Below are positions 1 to 10,295 of a stretch of DNA of 64,000 nucleotides, piece by piece (the first letter of the stretch is position 1; each line of letters opens with the position of its first letter). A program made the position numbers and the translations under genes. The notes beneath the pieces are model-generated. The model did no database searches and was not told where the DNA came from. It saw only the letters and a program-made list of their open reading frames with translations. Source of the stretch: Sipunculus nudus. Taxonomy: Eukaryota > Annelida > Sipuncula > Golfingiida > Sipunculidae. The stretch covers positions 65,814,929-65,878,928 of the forward strand of contig CM049312.1 in the NCBI GenBank assembly GCA_026874595.1. Reading direction: 5' to 3'.

Positions 1-10
1 ACTTTTCTGG

Positions 11-125
11 GTTAGCAGTTACGATTTGTGCACTGCAGACAGTCAGCTGGATGGATGGATGTACGATGGACAAAGTGCCATTGCTATACCTCAGTTGACT
101 TTCAGTTAGCTGCGCTAAAAATTCT
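11..125 (+). repeat. Dispersed repeat, 3' end with terminal hairpin
   Basis: This stretch reads 'gttacgatttgtgc', then a short cggacgga-like tract, then 'ggacaaagtgccattgctat' and an imperfect palindrome 'ctcagttgactttcagttagctgcg'. The same succession recurs at 4430-4572, 37610-37690, 48570-48690 and 58640-58755, so it is the 3' end of a repeat family. No coding capacity is seen. The 63-codon ORF across it follows the repeat and is not gene-like. Confidence 0.6.
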
Positions 126-1081
126 AAATTACCATAATAGGGCATCTTGTGGAATACTCCTAGCATTACTATTCCAAGAAAAGTTTTGTTTATTGATGTG
201 GAAACAACCTTACAATTAAGGAAATAAGAGTTCAAACAAGAACATTTTTTGCAATACAACTGGTGGGTGGGTCGGGGGTGGGGTTTGAGGTAACATGAGA
301 ATAACTATACACTTGTTACAGCATAGCTGCACTCCCTGTGAGGAATTACAAATCAGGTATTAGCAAGCAGGGGATGCCTGGATCTTGAAAATGCAAATGA
401 ATACAATAGCCTTCCAAAAAATGTAATAAATAGCTTAATTGTTTAGCTTTTATTTTCAAATTTCAGAATTTAACAGATTAAATTCTTATGTGTAAACAGT
501 TAAAAAATTAAATCAATGGTACTTACAGGAAAAATACATGCCATATTAAAACTTGGGCAAAATTTAAGGTGCAGATTTTATATAAATGCTAATAACTTAA
601 AAATATGAACTAGATTCTAATCTAATTTTGGGTATACAATTGAATTTTTATTTAATAAAGTTATATCCTTGGAAAAAAGTCTCTAGCTTTAATATTTATT
701 GTGTTGAGTGAGTAAATATCTTTCCTGTTTTTTTTTTTCAAAGTGCTTTATATTTAGGCCCATCAATTTTACAAATTACATAAAAATGACTTAATTTCTT
801 GCATGTTCATAGGATATTTATATAGGAATATTTTCATGGTAAATATGAAAAACAGATGAGTGGTTTTGATATTAGGCAGTCCTGAAGTGTGATAAAAGGT
901 TTTCACCAGTACTTGAATTTTTCACCTTTCCAACAATAATCACTTATCACAGAAACATGATTGTTTCATATTTTATTGCAAGTTAAAGACAAGAAATATG
1001 TTCAAATGTTTGTTAGTTAATTGTAATTCTCTTTATTTTTTTGTACAGACAAATGAACAGGTAATATATGATAAAGAGGTA
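126..1081. other. AT-rich non-coding DNA containing duplicated block A (466-900)
   Basis: No gene is seen. From about 466 to 900 the sequence is a diverged direct copy of 3898-4335. Both share 'agattaaattcttatg', 'aataaagttatatcc', 'tatatttaggccca' and 'gtggttttgatatta' in the same order. The block has no open reading frame of note and may be an old interspersed repeat or a local duplication. Confidence 0.55.
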
Positions 1082-1300
1082 TAAGGCAAAAAAAATAAAA
1101 GGTATGGTTCTCTGAGGCACTGCCTGTGACAATTTTAACTCCCCGCATCAAACATGTTTATTTTGATTTTCATCTTTCAAGAGGATAAAATAATTATGTA
1201 GTGCTTTTGCCTGTTAAGCAAAAGAATTCTTTTATTTGCATGCCTGCACTAGTTTCTGAAAAAAAAAGTCCCTGAGAACCATACCTATTTTTTGGCCTTA
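1082..1300. mobile_element. MITE with TAAGGCCAAAA-type inverted ends, copy 1
   Basis: The 219-bp unit starts 'taaggcaaaaaaaataaaag', followed by 'gtatggttctctgaggcac'. It ends with the inverse 'ccctgagaaccatacc', then 'tattttttggcctta'. A second, longer copy with the same ends lies at 7110-7410. It has no coding capacity, so it is a non-autonomous DNA element. The superfamily cannot be assigned from the ends alone, and the target duplication (TA or TTA) is ambiguous. Confidence 0.7.
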
Positions 1301-3897
1301 TCAATATAATTTCTTTTCTCAAAGAAAGAAAATGGCTGACTGAATATCAGTTTAGATTGAGCCCTTTGGGTTAAAGGTGCAAGCTGGCCCCACTTGCACA
1401 GTGGTACAAGTAGGAGCTGACTTTTGATTGCCCTAAAGCCATTTTCTGGAACTTTTACTTGCACTGGTAGGCAAGTGGTTAACTGTTTATGTAAAGCCCT
1501 GCATTACTGTTGGCTTTGCCGGAATAGAAACAGCCTGATTTTACAATTAATACCTACATACTGTTACATAAGGCCATCATAAAAAATATTTTTGTTTCCA
1601 GTTGAGTGCCAAGGTGAAATTTGTTTGCTTCCAACTGGCAGTCAATTATAATTTTTTTTTTTCTTTCCTAATGAAAGTGTACATAGATGAACAGTTAACA
1701 TGACGTATAATATAATCACTACATCAGCATGCACATTCAAAAGATCCAACAGTTCTAGTTCAAATACAGGCTTTAACTGCCTTTAAACATGCATCTTAAA
1801 TTTTAATATATACATTGTACCATGAAAGTTCTGTTTAGCCAATGTGCAGCATGACCTGTTTTTTTTGGGTGATGGGTCTTGCTCTGCCCAGAAAAATATT
1901 TTCATTTGCTGTGCACCATAGGTTATGCATATAAGCTACATTTGCAAAGAAATCTGCACAGAAACTTGTTTTAAAACTGCTTCCTCCTGATTAGTTTAGC
2001 TACGCTCTATTTTGTAAAGCCTACGCTCAGGGGGGTGCAGATAAAATACTAATCTGCAAGAAAAAGCTTTCAGCTTTTTTTCTGGGGCATTTAATGATCA
2101 TGCCTACATACCCTGGTGTGTAAAATTTTATTCCTGAACACATCTGTTATTTCTGCTGCGCAGTATTTTTATTCCTGTAGATTTCAAGTTAATAATTTTT
2201 AAGGGTCTGCGGTCATCCCATTCCTTGAAACGGGATCACCCATATCCCAAGTCAAGTCAGCCTAAACGGGCCATAACTTCCCATAACATTCAAACCGTTC
2301 ATTTGACATAGGGGCTGCACTGCAGGTTTCATGGGTTCATGCAATGACTGAACTTCTTGAATGTCTTGAACTCTTAGCAACTACTTCTCCATAGGTGTAT
2401 ATATATATTACACAGTTTTAACACATTTTTTTTTTTGGGGGGGGGGGTATCCAAACTGGTGCACTCCACTGGTACAAGTAGGTAATCCATTTCAACACTG
2501 AAAAGCTTGCCCTTTTGACCCAGCTAGATTTTCCAAACATCCATCTTAAGGCTTCTGAACTTTTTCTACTTGGCTGTTTGCCACTCAGTGGCCTACCTGG
2601 CAACTCAGTTGGCTTATTGATGTTAAAAACAATTATATAAAAAAATTATCCCTCCCTCCCTACTGGAATTTTTTTATCTCACCCGGTCAACAGGAAACAA
2701 CATTTGTTAATGATGGCTTAATTGCTAATGACTAAGGAAGTAACAATATTCTATTGTCACGTTTTTTCATATATATAAGCATATGAGAATCTAAGAGGAA
2801 AGGGGCCCTCCTTCTTGGTTATAGTAAAGTTCTAAATTATGATTTCAAAACTAATACTCTGACAAGACTGTCATGAAGAAAAATAGTAAGAGTTTTGAGA
2901 TACTGTGGTGCATATGAAAAATTTACAGATAGATCTGCAAGTGGACAGAATGGACTAATACTTTTATTTCACTCTCAAGGGAATAATGCATTTCAGTTTA
3001 TATAAAAGCCTATTTTTTAGGCATATCCACTTTTCAATTAAAAGTTTTTATCAGATTAATTTTTTTTTATTTACAAGTTTTATAAATTTGTAATAAAAAA
3101 AATCTGAAAATATAAGTCAAAATATCAGAATTCTAAGTTGCAATCATTATTTATCCAGAGTGTAGCTCATATCTGATCGTATTATGCATACACATATATT
3201 TCATTATTTTTAAATCACAAATGTTAAAATTGAATTTAAAAGAAAATAATGCCAAAACATGGCATCTTCGAGAATTTTTCCTTATATTATTAAAAAGTTT
3301 TGCACATTGGAGTTTTCAGCACATGCTTAATTTTATTCATCAAAATAAAAGACTCAGTAAATTTTATAAAATAAAAAATCTTTTCAAATAAAGTATACAC
3401 ACTGTTGGTTGAATGAGGGACAAACAATATCATTGTGCTAATCACTATCTCAGCTGATAGTCAATTTCACACCTGGTGAAGTTTTTACTCTTCTGAAATA
3501 AGGAATTACTTATCTGATGAACATCCACACTTTCATAGAAATACACCACTGTGTGGACATAATTAAATATGCACTAATAATCATTGTAACCCTGGTGGTA
3601 CAATACAAAATCTAAAATGTGACATAACATAGAATAAGAATGAGTCAAATACAGAAAATTATAAAATCAATCTGGTTTATGCACCATCTGAGGGAGGGGG
3701 GGGGGGGGGTTGTGCAGGGCAGAGGGGAAGTCTGCTTGTAGTGGCAAAGCTGAGCCAAGGCAAGCTGTCTGAAGTGGGTTACATAACACAAGTGAAGGCT
3801 GTACTACTAAGTGGGCTAGATGTAAACAACACTTGACACAGTGTATGTAAACTTGAATTAAATCTACTCTTTTCAATCAATTCCTTTGAGATTTCGT
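1301..3897. other. AT-rich non-coding DNA
   Basis: No supported gene. It contains homopolymer tracts (G-runs near 2439 and 3697) and small ORFs that use unusual codons and match nothing recognised. A host intron is plausible, because the only host exon nearby (8256-8366, minus strand) would splice in this direction. Confidence 0.5.
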
Positions 3898-4335
3898 GGA
3901 TTTTAAAGGATTAAATCCTTATGCATTTATCCTGTAGAAATTAACAACAAAATAATCAACAGTGCTTTCAGGGGAAAAATGTGCTGTTGCCAAAGTTTGA
4001 AAAAATTTAAGGTATTGATTTTTTATTTATGCTTAAAACTTGTAAATTTTGCAAAATTCAGATCAAATTTTAGGTAAACTAATGAATCTAGATTAAATAA
4101 AGTTACATCCCTATAAAAATCTACAGCTTCTGCAATTCTCATGCTAAGTGGGTAAATATATTTCCTGATTTTTTAAAAATTGCATTATATTTAGGCCCAT
4201 AATTTCAAATAATATACAATACTGACCTAATTTTTGGTATGTTCAAAGAAAATATATGGAAGTACATGAATACTAAATTTGATCGAAAAGAGATCAGTGG
4301 TTTTGATATTAGTCAGTCTTGATGTGTAAAAATGG
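3898..4335. repeat. Duplicated block B (diverged copy of 466-900)
   Basis: Direct-orientation, diverged copy of the block at 466-900, about 3.4 kb away. Landmarks in the same order are 'ggattaaatccttatgc', 'aataaagttacatcc', 'tatatttaggcccat' and 'gtggttttgatattagtcag'. It runs straight into another copy of the dispersed hairpin repeat. Confidence 0.6.
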
Positions 4336-4429
4336 CTTTTAAATGGAAAACGGAGGTTTTTCCTTAAAATCTCGAAGGAATGAAGTCTTAATGACCCACT
4401 TTTTGGTAGGGTAGGAGATTCTAGGGACG

Positions 4430-4572
4430 TCTAACGGTATGCAAAATTTTGGATTCTTAGGTCCAACAGTTTCAAAACTTGCCCTGTTAACGGACGGACG
4501 GCCTGCCCGACACACAACGGACAAAGGACCATCACTATAGCTCAGATGACTTATAGTCAGCTGAGCTAATAA
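4430..4572 (+). repeat. Dispersed repeat, 3' end with terminal hairpin
   Basis: Same family as 11-125: 'ttgccctgttaacggacgga', 'ggacaaaggaccatcactat', then the imperfect palindrome 'agctcagatgacttatagtc' followed by 'agctgagct'. The palindrome could fold as an RNA hairpin at the 3' end of a transcript. Confidence 0.6.
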
Positions 4573-5377
4573 TAATACATACAAAGGTTCAGCCCAAATA
4601 GATTTATAAATCATGTCTGTATCACAAATTAAATACTGGTAACAGCTTGCTGATGGTTTCAAGTCTGGCTGTAAGCCATAATTGTTTTTTTTTTTTCACA
4701 TATAGAACTTTGGTAGTGTCAACAAACTATATTAGCCTTCTGTCCTTTATGATTTACCAAATATCTGACTTCATCTGCAACTATACCACTGAGTAAAATG
4801 ACTCGTATTTTTATTCCAGTTCTTGACTAGATCAATTTTTGTCTAAATCCATGTCTTAGTGCTTTGGAGCACTAATATGTATTTATTGCTATACAAATAA
4901 ATGTACAAATGTATTCCTTTGAAAGAATGCTGAATAACTACATATTTTCTAGTCCATCCAAAGGGCCCTGTGCCAGGTCTCTGATTGTGAACCTATGGAA
5001 GAGACTACGTGCATACAGCCCTGCTGGGCTGATGTGCTGTCAGTCAAAATGCAATCTAACAACACTGGCACTGAGCGGTCTTCCCCAGTCTGGTATATAT
5101 GTTTTGCTGGCAAGGGATACCTGACTACGATTGAATAGTCTTAAATGTCATATCAATAGGTTGATGAAGCAGGAACAAACAGAAAGTGGGAGTGTAATAT
5201 GACCAATAATTTATTATGATGAGTTGGCCTCTACTGGGGTTTTGGGAATTCTCAGACATTTTCAACCTGTTTGACTGTTAAACTTTGTGTTTGCATTAAT
5301 CTAAATCATTACCAAATGCTAAAACCGTATAATTAATATCCTTAGAGGTAATTGCTGCAGTTCATGTCAGTTGTACA
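4573..5377. other. Non-coding DNA
   Basis: No supported gene. The 71-codon plus-strand ORF at 4909-5124 is somewhat GC-richer than its surroundings. I recognise no domain in it and see no clear splice pattern. Confidence 0.45.
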
Positions 5378-5558
5378 CAGGGCTGGATCCAGGATTTAGG
5401 AAAATCAGGGATCCAACCTTAGTGGACCAATGACAAAACCTGATAAAATGTCCCAAGATTGAGAAAAGGAAGGTCAATACCGCAAGACTTGGTCTGAAAC
5501 CCTTAAAAAAAGGTTATGCATACGGCTGAAAAGAGAGATCTTGACCCTTCCGCTTCTG
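5378..5558. mobile_element. hAT-type MITE with GGATCCAG ends, copy 1
   Basis: It starts 'cagggctggatccaggattt', carries the family core 'ggaccaatgacaaaacct' and ends '...ccgcttctg', which is the inverse of 'cagaagcgg'. Related copies lie at 9571-9776, 9886-10085 and 59559-59768. The CAG(g/t)GGCGGATCCAG ends match those of the larger hAT element at 13870-18330, so this is probably a non-autonomous derivative of a hAT family. Confidence 0.65.
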
Positions 5559-5804
5559 GAACATATTATATATGATCGAGACTTACAGGCCAGATGCAAA
5601 CCTGTGCAGTTGGATATACATCAAGTATCATGCATCCATGATAACATGCCTGACCATTATTTGAAAATTACTTGTTTACTTTTCAAGTACATGTTTGACA
5701 TGTACATTTACAATGCAAGTACTAAATATTTTGAACCTGATTACAAGCCCAATTACACAAACGTCTCTCCTGAAATACACGCATGGATGCACACAACCCA
5801 AAAT

Positions 5805-6130
5805 GATTGTAGGTGGCGCCACCAGTCTTGTGTATGAGAAAGGGATTAAAGATGTATGGACATGCAAAATTTCAGGCAGATATACTTTGAACTACTGTTG
5901 TGCTATGTGCACAGATGCATGAAACCCTCAAAAAGGTGTAGGTGGCGCCCTCAGTCTTGTAAACAACCAAACTATCCATGATGTGTGAACATGCACAATT
6001 ACAGGCTGACTTGTCAAATCACTCCTGAGAAATAAGTAGGGACATGCACTGTGCAAAATTATTTCAGGTGGCACCACCTGTCTTATGTAGACTAAGCTAT
6101 CCAAGATATACAGAACTGCATAATTAGGTG
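5805..6130. repeat. Three tandem units carrying a GGTGGCGCC core
   Basis: Units start near 5811 ('aggtggcgccaccagtcttg'), 5940 ('aggtggcgccctcagtcttg') and 6068 ('aggtggcaccacctgtctta'), about 130 bp apart. Each is followed by a 'tatccaagat...acatgcaaaatt'-like tract. The same core motif builds the Helitron/pearl-like elements at 20752-21966 and 51034-52262, so this is probably a decayed relative. Confidence 0.55.
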
Positions 6131-7109
6131 TACTGGGCTATCAAGCTTAACTGAGGCAGGCAGTTGCCCCTAAGTGACCCGATCTAATGTGCAGGTGCAC
6201 CTACTGCACTGTGTGAACCCTCGACCTGTACCAGACAAGACCTGTTGCCTAATCTGATACAGTTAGCAGTCTGCTAAGCTATAGATGCAGACTGAAACAT
6301 GGGTCTGTTGCTGAATATGAAATAGTTGGCAGTTTGCCAAGCTATTTATAGGTAAAAACACATCTTGGCCTGTTGCCAAATCTGTTTACACATACTGAAA
6401 GACTTTGGCTACAATGCTTTTTTTCATGCTGACAAATTCATAAGATTTATAATAATCAATGCCTATTATAACATAATCCGAATACAGATATATTTTATTC
6501 AAGGATTTATCTTACACATATGTTGGATATGGACACAAATTAATTATACTGCACCTAGAGCTCTGCTTATATATACCCCACAGAGTTCAGTCTGTCACTA
6601 CAATAGATCTAGTATCTTTGTTTATTGAAGTATCTCACAGTCATTTCATTGTTAAATGTCCAATAATTCAGCCAAAAATCATTTGAGTAATTTTACACCC
6701 ATGCAAACTAAGAATAATTTTTGCCCAATAATACAGAATCTGAAACAACAGTTTTGCAGAAGACAAATATTGCAGCCTTCAGGTTGATATAGGCTTTCTT
6801 GGCCATAGGACAAACTTCAGCTTTCTACAACTCTCCAAAAAATCAACTCTATCTATTCTTATATAATTGAGAGAATCCTACCCAAGGATAATTCATGTGA
6901 AAAAAATTAACTATTCAACTTTGACAGATGCATTATGAAACATTTTAAATGCAGAAGTTGAAAGTGGCTAAAATTGTTATTTTTTATCCACAAAAAAAAC
7001 AGAGGTAGGTGATGCCACAAAAACCTCAATATTTCAAATATGAGTCATGTGACCAACATTTGCACAAAACTTGGTGAAGGTAGCTCCTGTCATTTCTGAG
7101 ATTTTGATG
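6131..7109. other. AT-rich non-coding DNA
   Basis: No supported gene. Short direct similarities occur among 6180-6370 ('cctgttgcc(t/g)aatctga', 'tagcagt(c/t)tgc(t/c)aagctat'), suggesting degraded repeats of about 70 bp. Confidence 0.4.
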
Positions 7110-7410
7110 TTAGGCCAAAAGAAATAAAAGGGATGGTTCTCAGGCACCGCCCACGTCAATTTTAAGCCCCCGCATCAAACATATTATTTTGATTTTCTTT
7201 CAAGATGGTAAAATTTCAATACAATTTTCTTTGTTATGTAGTGCTTTTACCTGTTTAGCAAGATGAAACCTGTCATTTACATGCTTTTCCTTGATCATAT
7301 GACATTTTATTGAAACACACAAAAAAAGGTCAAAAATAAAATACCGCCCGCCCGCACTGATTTCTGAAAAAAGTGCCTGAGAACCATACTCTGTTAATTT
7401 TTTGGCCTTA
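7110..7410. mobile_element. MITE with TAAGGCCAAAA-type inverted ends, copy 2
   Basis: The unit begins 'ttaggccaaaagaaataaaa' with 'ggatggttctcaggcaccgc' next. It ends in the inverse 'gtgcctgagaaccatactct', then 'ttttttggcctta'. It is longer than the copy at 1082-1300 because of extra interior sequence (7240-7360). Interior blocks such as 'cccgcatcaaacat' and 'tatgtagtgcttttg/acctg' are shared, so both come from one family. Confidence 0.75.
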
Positions 7411-8255
7411 GTATGCTTTTTTGGCTATATGACTAAGTTCAGCTTCCTGTAACACAGCCAAAAAACACAGAATTGAAACCATTTGAAGAAACTTGAGATT
7501 GTTTCTTGGATTATTTCTATGAAATATTGAACATTTTTTTATGAGATAGGTCTTACTTATGTTCGAAATCTCCCCTTAAGCATTATTTTACATATCACAT
7601 AATTATCATTCAATCAAATCCCTTTCCCTCAGTTATAATTACCATAGTGTTCTATTTTGCTGCCATCTACTGGGCATATACCTTTTGGTCATTTCAAAAT
7701 TGACAGCTTCCCTGCCTAAATCGACAATCTATGCATAAAATTAAACGAATTGATAACATTTATGACGGAAGTTGTAATTTATTTATAAGTTAATACTTTT
7801 CTGTTTAAATTTATTCACTTAATATGATTATTTTATATCAACATTTTAATTATTATTATTATCATTATAAATAAACATGTAGAAAAAATGTTTTGTATCC
7901 TTATCTAGATTCAATATGTTTTCTTTTTATTTCATGATAAATCCTGAAACACAAAAACATGTGTCAATAAAAAAATTTCTTTCAATTTACAAATGCACAA
8001 TTACTATGCACAATCCGATAGTTTTTTTTTTTACAAATGACCAATTTTTTGCATAAGATATGGTGGTGATGTTAGCTCCTGCCTTTTTTTTAATAAGATA
8101 TGGGTTAATGAACAACCTCCTAGCAATTACAATGAATTGTTAGCAAAATTGTATATATACTAAAAATACTAATTACCAACTAAAGTAATTTTTTATTTAT
8201 TTGGTGTGGGGTCTGCAATAGTGCAGTGAGAACTGCAAATGTCAGTTTAGCTCAC
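7411..8255. other. AT-rich DNA, probable start of intron 1 of the oxidase-like gene
   Basis: No ORF. It lies directly downstream, on the minus strand, of the splice donor at 8255-8254, so it should be intron if the exon call is right. I did not find a second exon of the oxidase in the remaining 8 kb to the window edge. Confidence 0.45.
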
Positions 8256-8366
8256 CTGCTCCACAAGCACAGTCTTGTAACCAGTTTTAGCCAAATTATA
8301 GGCTGTAGCGGAACCCTCCACACCTGCTCCAATTACGACCACATCGTAGTCCGCCCGGGCTGCCAT
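8256..8366 (-). CDS. First coding exon of an FAD-dependent amine oxidase-like gene (sarcosine/pipecolate oxidase type)
   Basis: The exon encodes 37 residues from an ATG at 8366-8364 ([20 protein letters not shown], then [18 protein letters not shown]) and stops exactly at a consensus donor, GAGCAG|GTGAGC. The fold is visible: a β-strand with the dinucleotide-binding motif G-A-G-V-E-G (residues 13-18), a helix, then the second β-strand ending in an acidic residue (VLVEQ) that would hold the ribose of FAD. This is the usual N-terminus of the DAO superfamily. Vertebrate peroxisomal sarcosine/pipecolate oxidases begin very similarly. No second exon is visible on the minus strand down to base 1, so the gene is partial here. 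The upstream 150 bp are GC-richer than the surroundings, consistent with a promoter. I am confident of the FAD fold and less sure of the substrate. Confidence 0.8.
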
Positions 8367-9570
8367 TTTAGTAACAACACTCGAACTGTCAGTCCTGTGT
8401 TGGCGTGTGATCGGACGATTAACAGGTCGTCCCCAGTTTCACTCCGAGTATCACTGTGAGTGGCATCATCAGATCATGTGACCGCTCGAGTCACGTGAAA
8501 AAAATCATAGTAAACGTGCGGGGTACCGGTACACATAAACGCTGATAAAGTGCTCTGTCATTCTCCACACTCGAGATCTTGGCCTATCAATGTCGAGGAT
8601 AGATGATGATCTGCTGCCCACATTAATGCACGCAGAATTGACGCTTTTAAGCCTTGAAATTGCAAAGTTTAAAGACAATGTATATAATGTAAACACAGAC
8701 ACTTAATTCTTATTGTTAATTGTTTGTTTGAAATCTAATTTTGGTGGACGGGGGTAATTTGAACTACATATTATCTACCATATACGAACGTTAAGGGGAC
8801 ATAATCAGGATCAATATTAGGCCTATTCTTTCACACTATCAGTTCAGTTGCTTTACACAGAGGTTTCCCAGCAGAACCATCCCAGCACACAGTCTCATTT
8901 CCTCGCGTACGGCTGTTTAACACCTTGTTATGACCGTGCATGTTGGCAAACACAGTCCACATGTGTGTCTGTTTACCATAACAAGACCGCGTTACCGGAG
9001 GCCATTAATGGGGGCAACACGCGGTGTTTCAGTCAGCGGGAACATGTATTAAAATGTAACAAAATACAACACCATAACCAGGTGTTATATTCTGGCCAAG
9101 TCAGTCAGAGCATCTCCCGATTGACAAGTGTTTTGACCTCGCACTGCACACGGCCCAACGCAATGGGTTTATGTTGACACCTGCCATCGCGTCCTGTCTA
9201 TTGTTTTCAACACTCGTTTACAGGAGAAAGCAAACGGTTTCTAGGGGATTAATGTTTTGCCAGGTACAGATTTATTTAAAAGGGAAGAAACTATTTTTCG
9301 TGTTAACTCAACATATATCTAATACTTATAAAAGGAATTCGGTTCACGTTTGTTCGCAGTGTTCTCTATAACCGCGCTGTGTACAGTTTTGTGCCATACA
9401 TCATTTTAAAGGTTATTATCCCCGCTGTGACATAGGCGATATAAAAATAAATAATTTTTAATATACATATAATTTTGAGTGATTTTTCCGTTTTTATACC
9501 GAGCACAGCCGAACTGCCTTCGGCAATCACCGAATTGCGTACATCGTGGTCACCTAACCTCTAACACTAA
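8367..9570. other. Probable 5' flank of the oxidase-like gene; otherwise non-coding
   Basis: 8367-8530 is relatively rich in CpG and carries 'cacgtga' and 'gtcatgtgac'-like sites, as expected for a promoter or 5' UTR of the minus-strand exon. The two plus-strand ORFs at 8848-9371 (109 and 66 codons) have no recognisable domain. No promoter motif can be assigned with confidence. Confidence 0.35.
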
Positions 9571-9776
9571 CAGGGGCGGATCCAGGATTTAGGAAAAGGG
9601 GGGGGGGGGTCCAACCCAGGAGGACTAATGAAAATCCTAAAAAAAAGGTCATCACGTCTGGAAAAGGGGGGGTCCAGGCCGCAAAATTACGTCTAAAACC
9701 CCTTAAAAAAGGTTGCATCGGGTGAAAAAGGGGGGGTCCGGACCCCCTGGACCCCCCCCCCCTGGATCCGCTTCTG
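9571..9776. mobile_element. hAT-type MITE with GGATCCAG ends, copy 2
   Basis: The left end is 'caggggcggatccaggattt' and the right end 'ctggatccgcttctg', an inverted pair. The interior shows 'ggaggactaatga', 'ggtc(c)gga(c)cccc' and long G and C runs. The flanks read ACTAA immediately outside both ends, which may be a short target duplication. This does not fit the 8 bp expected of hAT, so it may be chance. Confidence 0.7.
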
Positions 9777-9885
9777 ACTAAGGACTAGCTATTGTTCATA
9801 TGAATAACGCTTGCTTTCAATGAGGGATTTGACCCACGTGCGTGGTCAGTAAAAGAGAAAAACACAAGTTTCTCGCTTTATGAAA

Positions 9886-10085
9886 TGGAGAGTTCAATCC
9901 AGGAGGATTAATGACAAAACCTAATTCAAGGTCCCAATTTCAGGAACATGCGTGGGATGGGGTGGGGTGGAGTGGTGTCTGGGGTTTCAGGCCCCAAAAT
10001 TTGCCTGATACGACGAAAAAAAAAACTGCGGCGGTTGAAAATGAATACGGACCCTCTGCATGGAATTCCGTTGGGTCCGCTTCTG
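9886..10085. mobile_element. Degraded hAT-type MITE, copy 3
   Basis: Internal landmarks of the family are retained ('caatccaggaggattaatga', 'caaaacctaattcaaggtcc', 'gtccgcttctg'), but the left terminus has been lost or mutated. The 134-codon plus-strand ORF over it (9911-10315) merely reads through repeat and flanking DNA. Confidence 0.55.
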
Positions 10086-10235
10086 CTACTTACGAGGTAT
10101 GCATATTTCTGTTTCTTTCTTCAGGAACAGTTTCCTTGCAACGTACATTTAATAAATCTTTCATGTGTTCCTCACATCAACCTAATCTTTATACGTTCAC
10201 CGATAGAATCCAGTCGAATATCATCGAAAACCTGA

Positions 10236-10295
10236 ATGCCCCCGCGTCTCATTCCGGTTCGCAATGTCAACACCATCACTGGCCAGGTCATCAAG
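10236..10295 (+). CDS. Possible first coding exon of an unrecognised gene
   Basis: An ATG at 10236 opens a 20-codon stretch (MPPRLIPVRNVNTITGQVIK) that ends on a splice-donor-like AAG|GTAAAC at 10295/10296. Codon use is GC-rich and differs from the AT-rich background. Upstream there is no in-frame extension of note. I do not recognise the protein family; the basic, proline-rich start could belong to a small mitochondrial or ribosomal protein, but that is a guess. No downstream exon was identified. It lies about 1.9 kb from the oxidase-like exon in divergent orientation. Confidence 0.3.

Noticed and set aside
4339-4662. 107-codon minus-strand ORF
   Set aside because: It runs through the dispersed hairpin repeat and neighbouring unique DNA; repeat copies elsewhere are not open in that frame.
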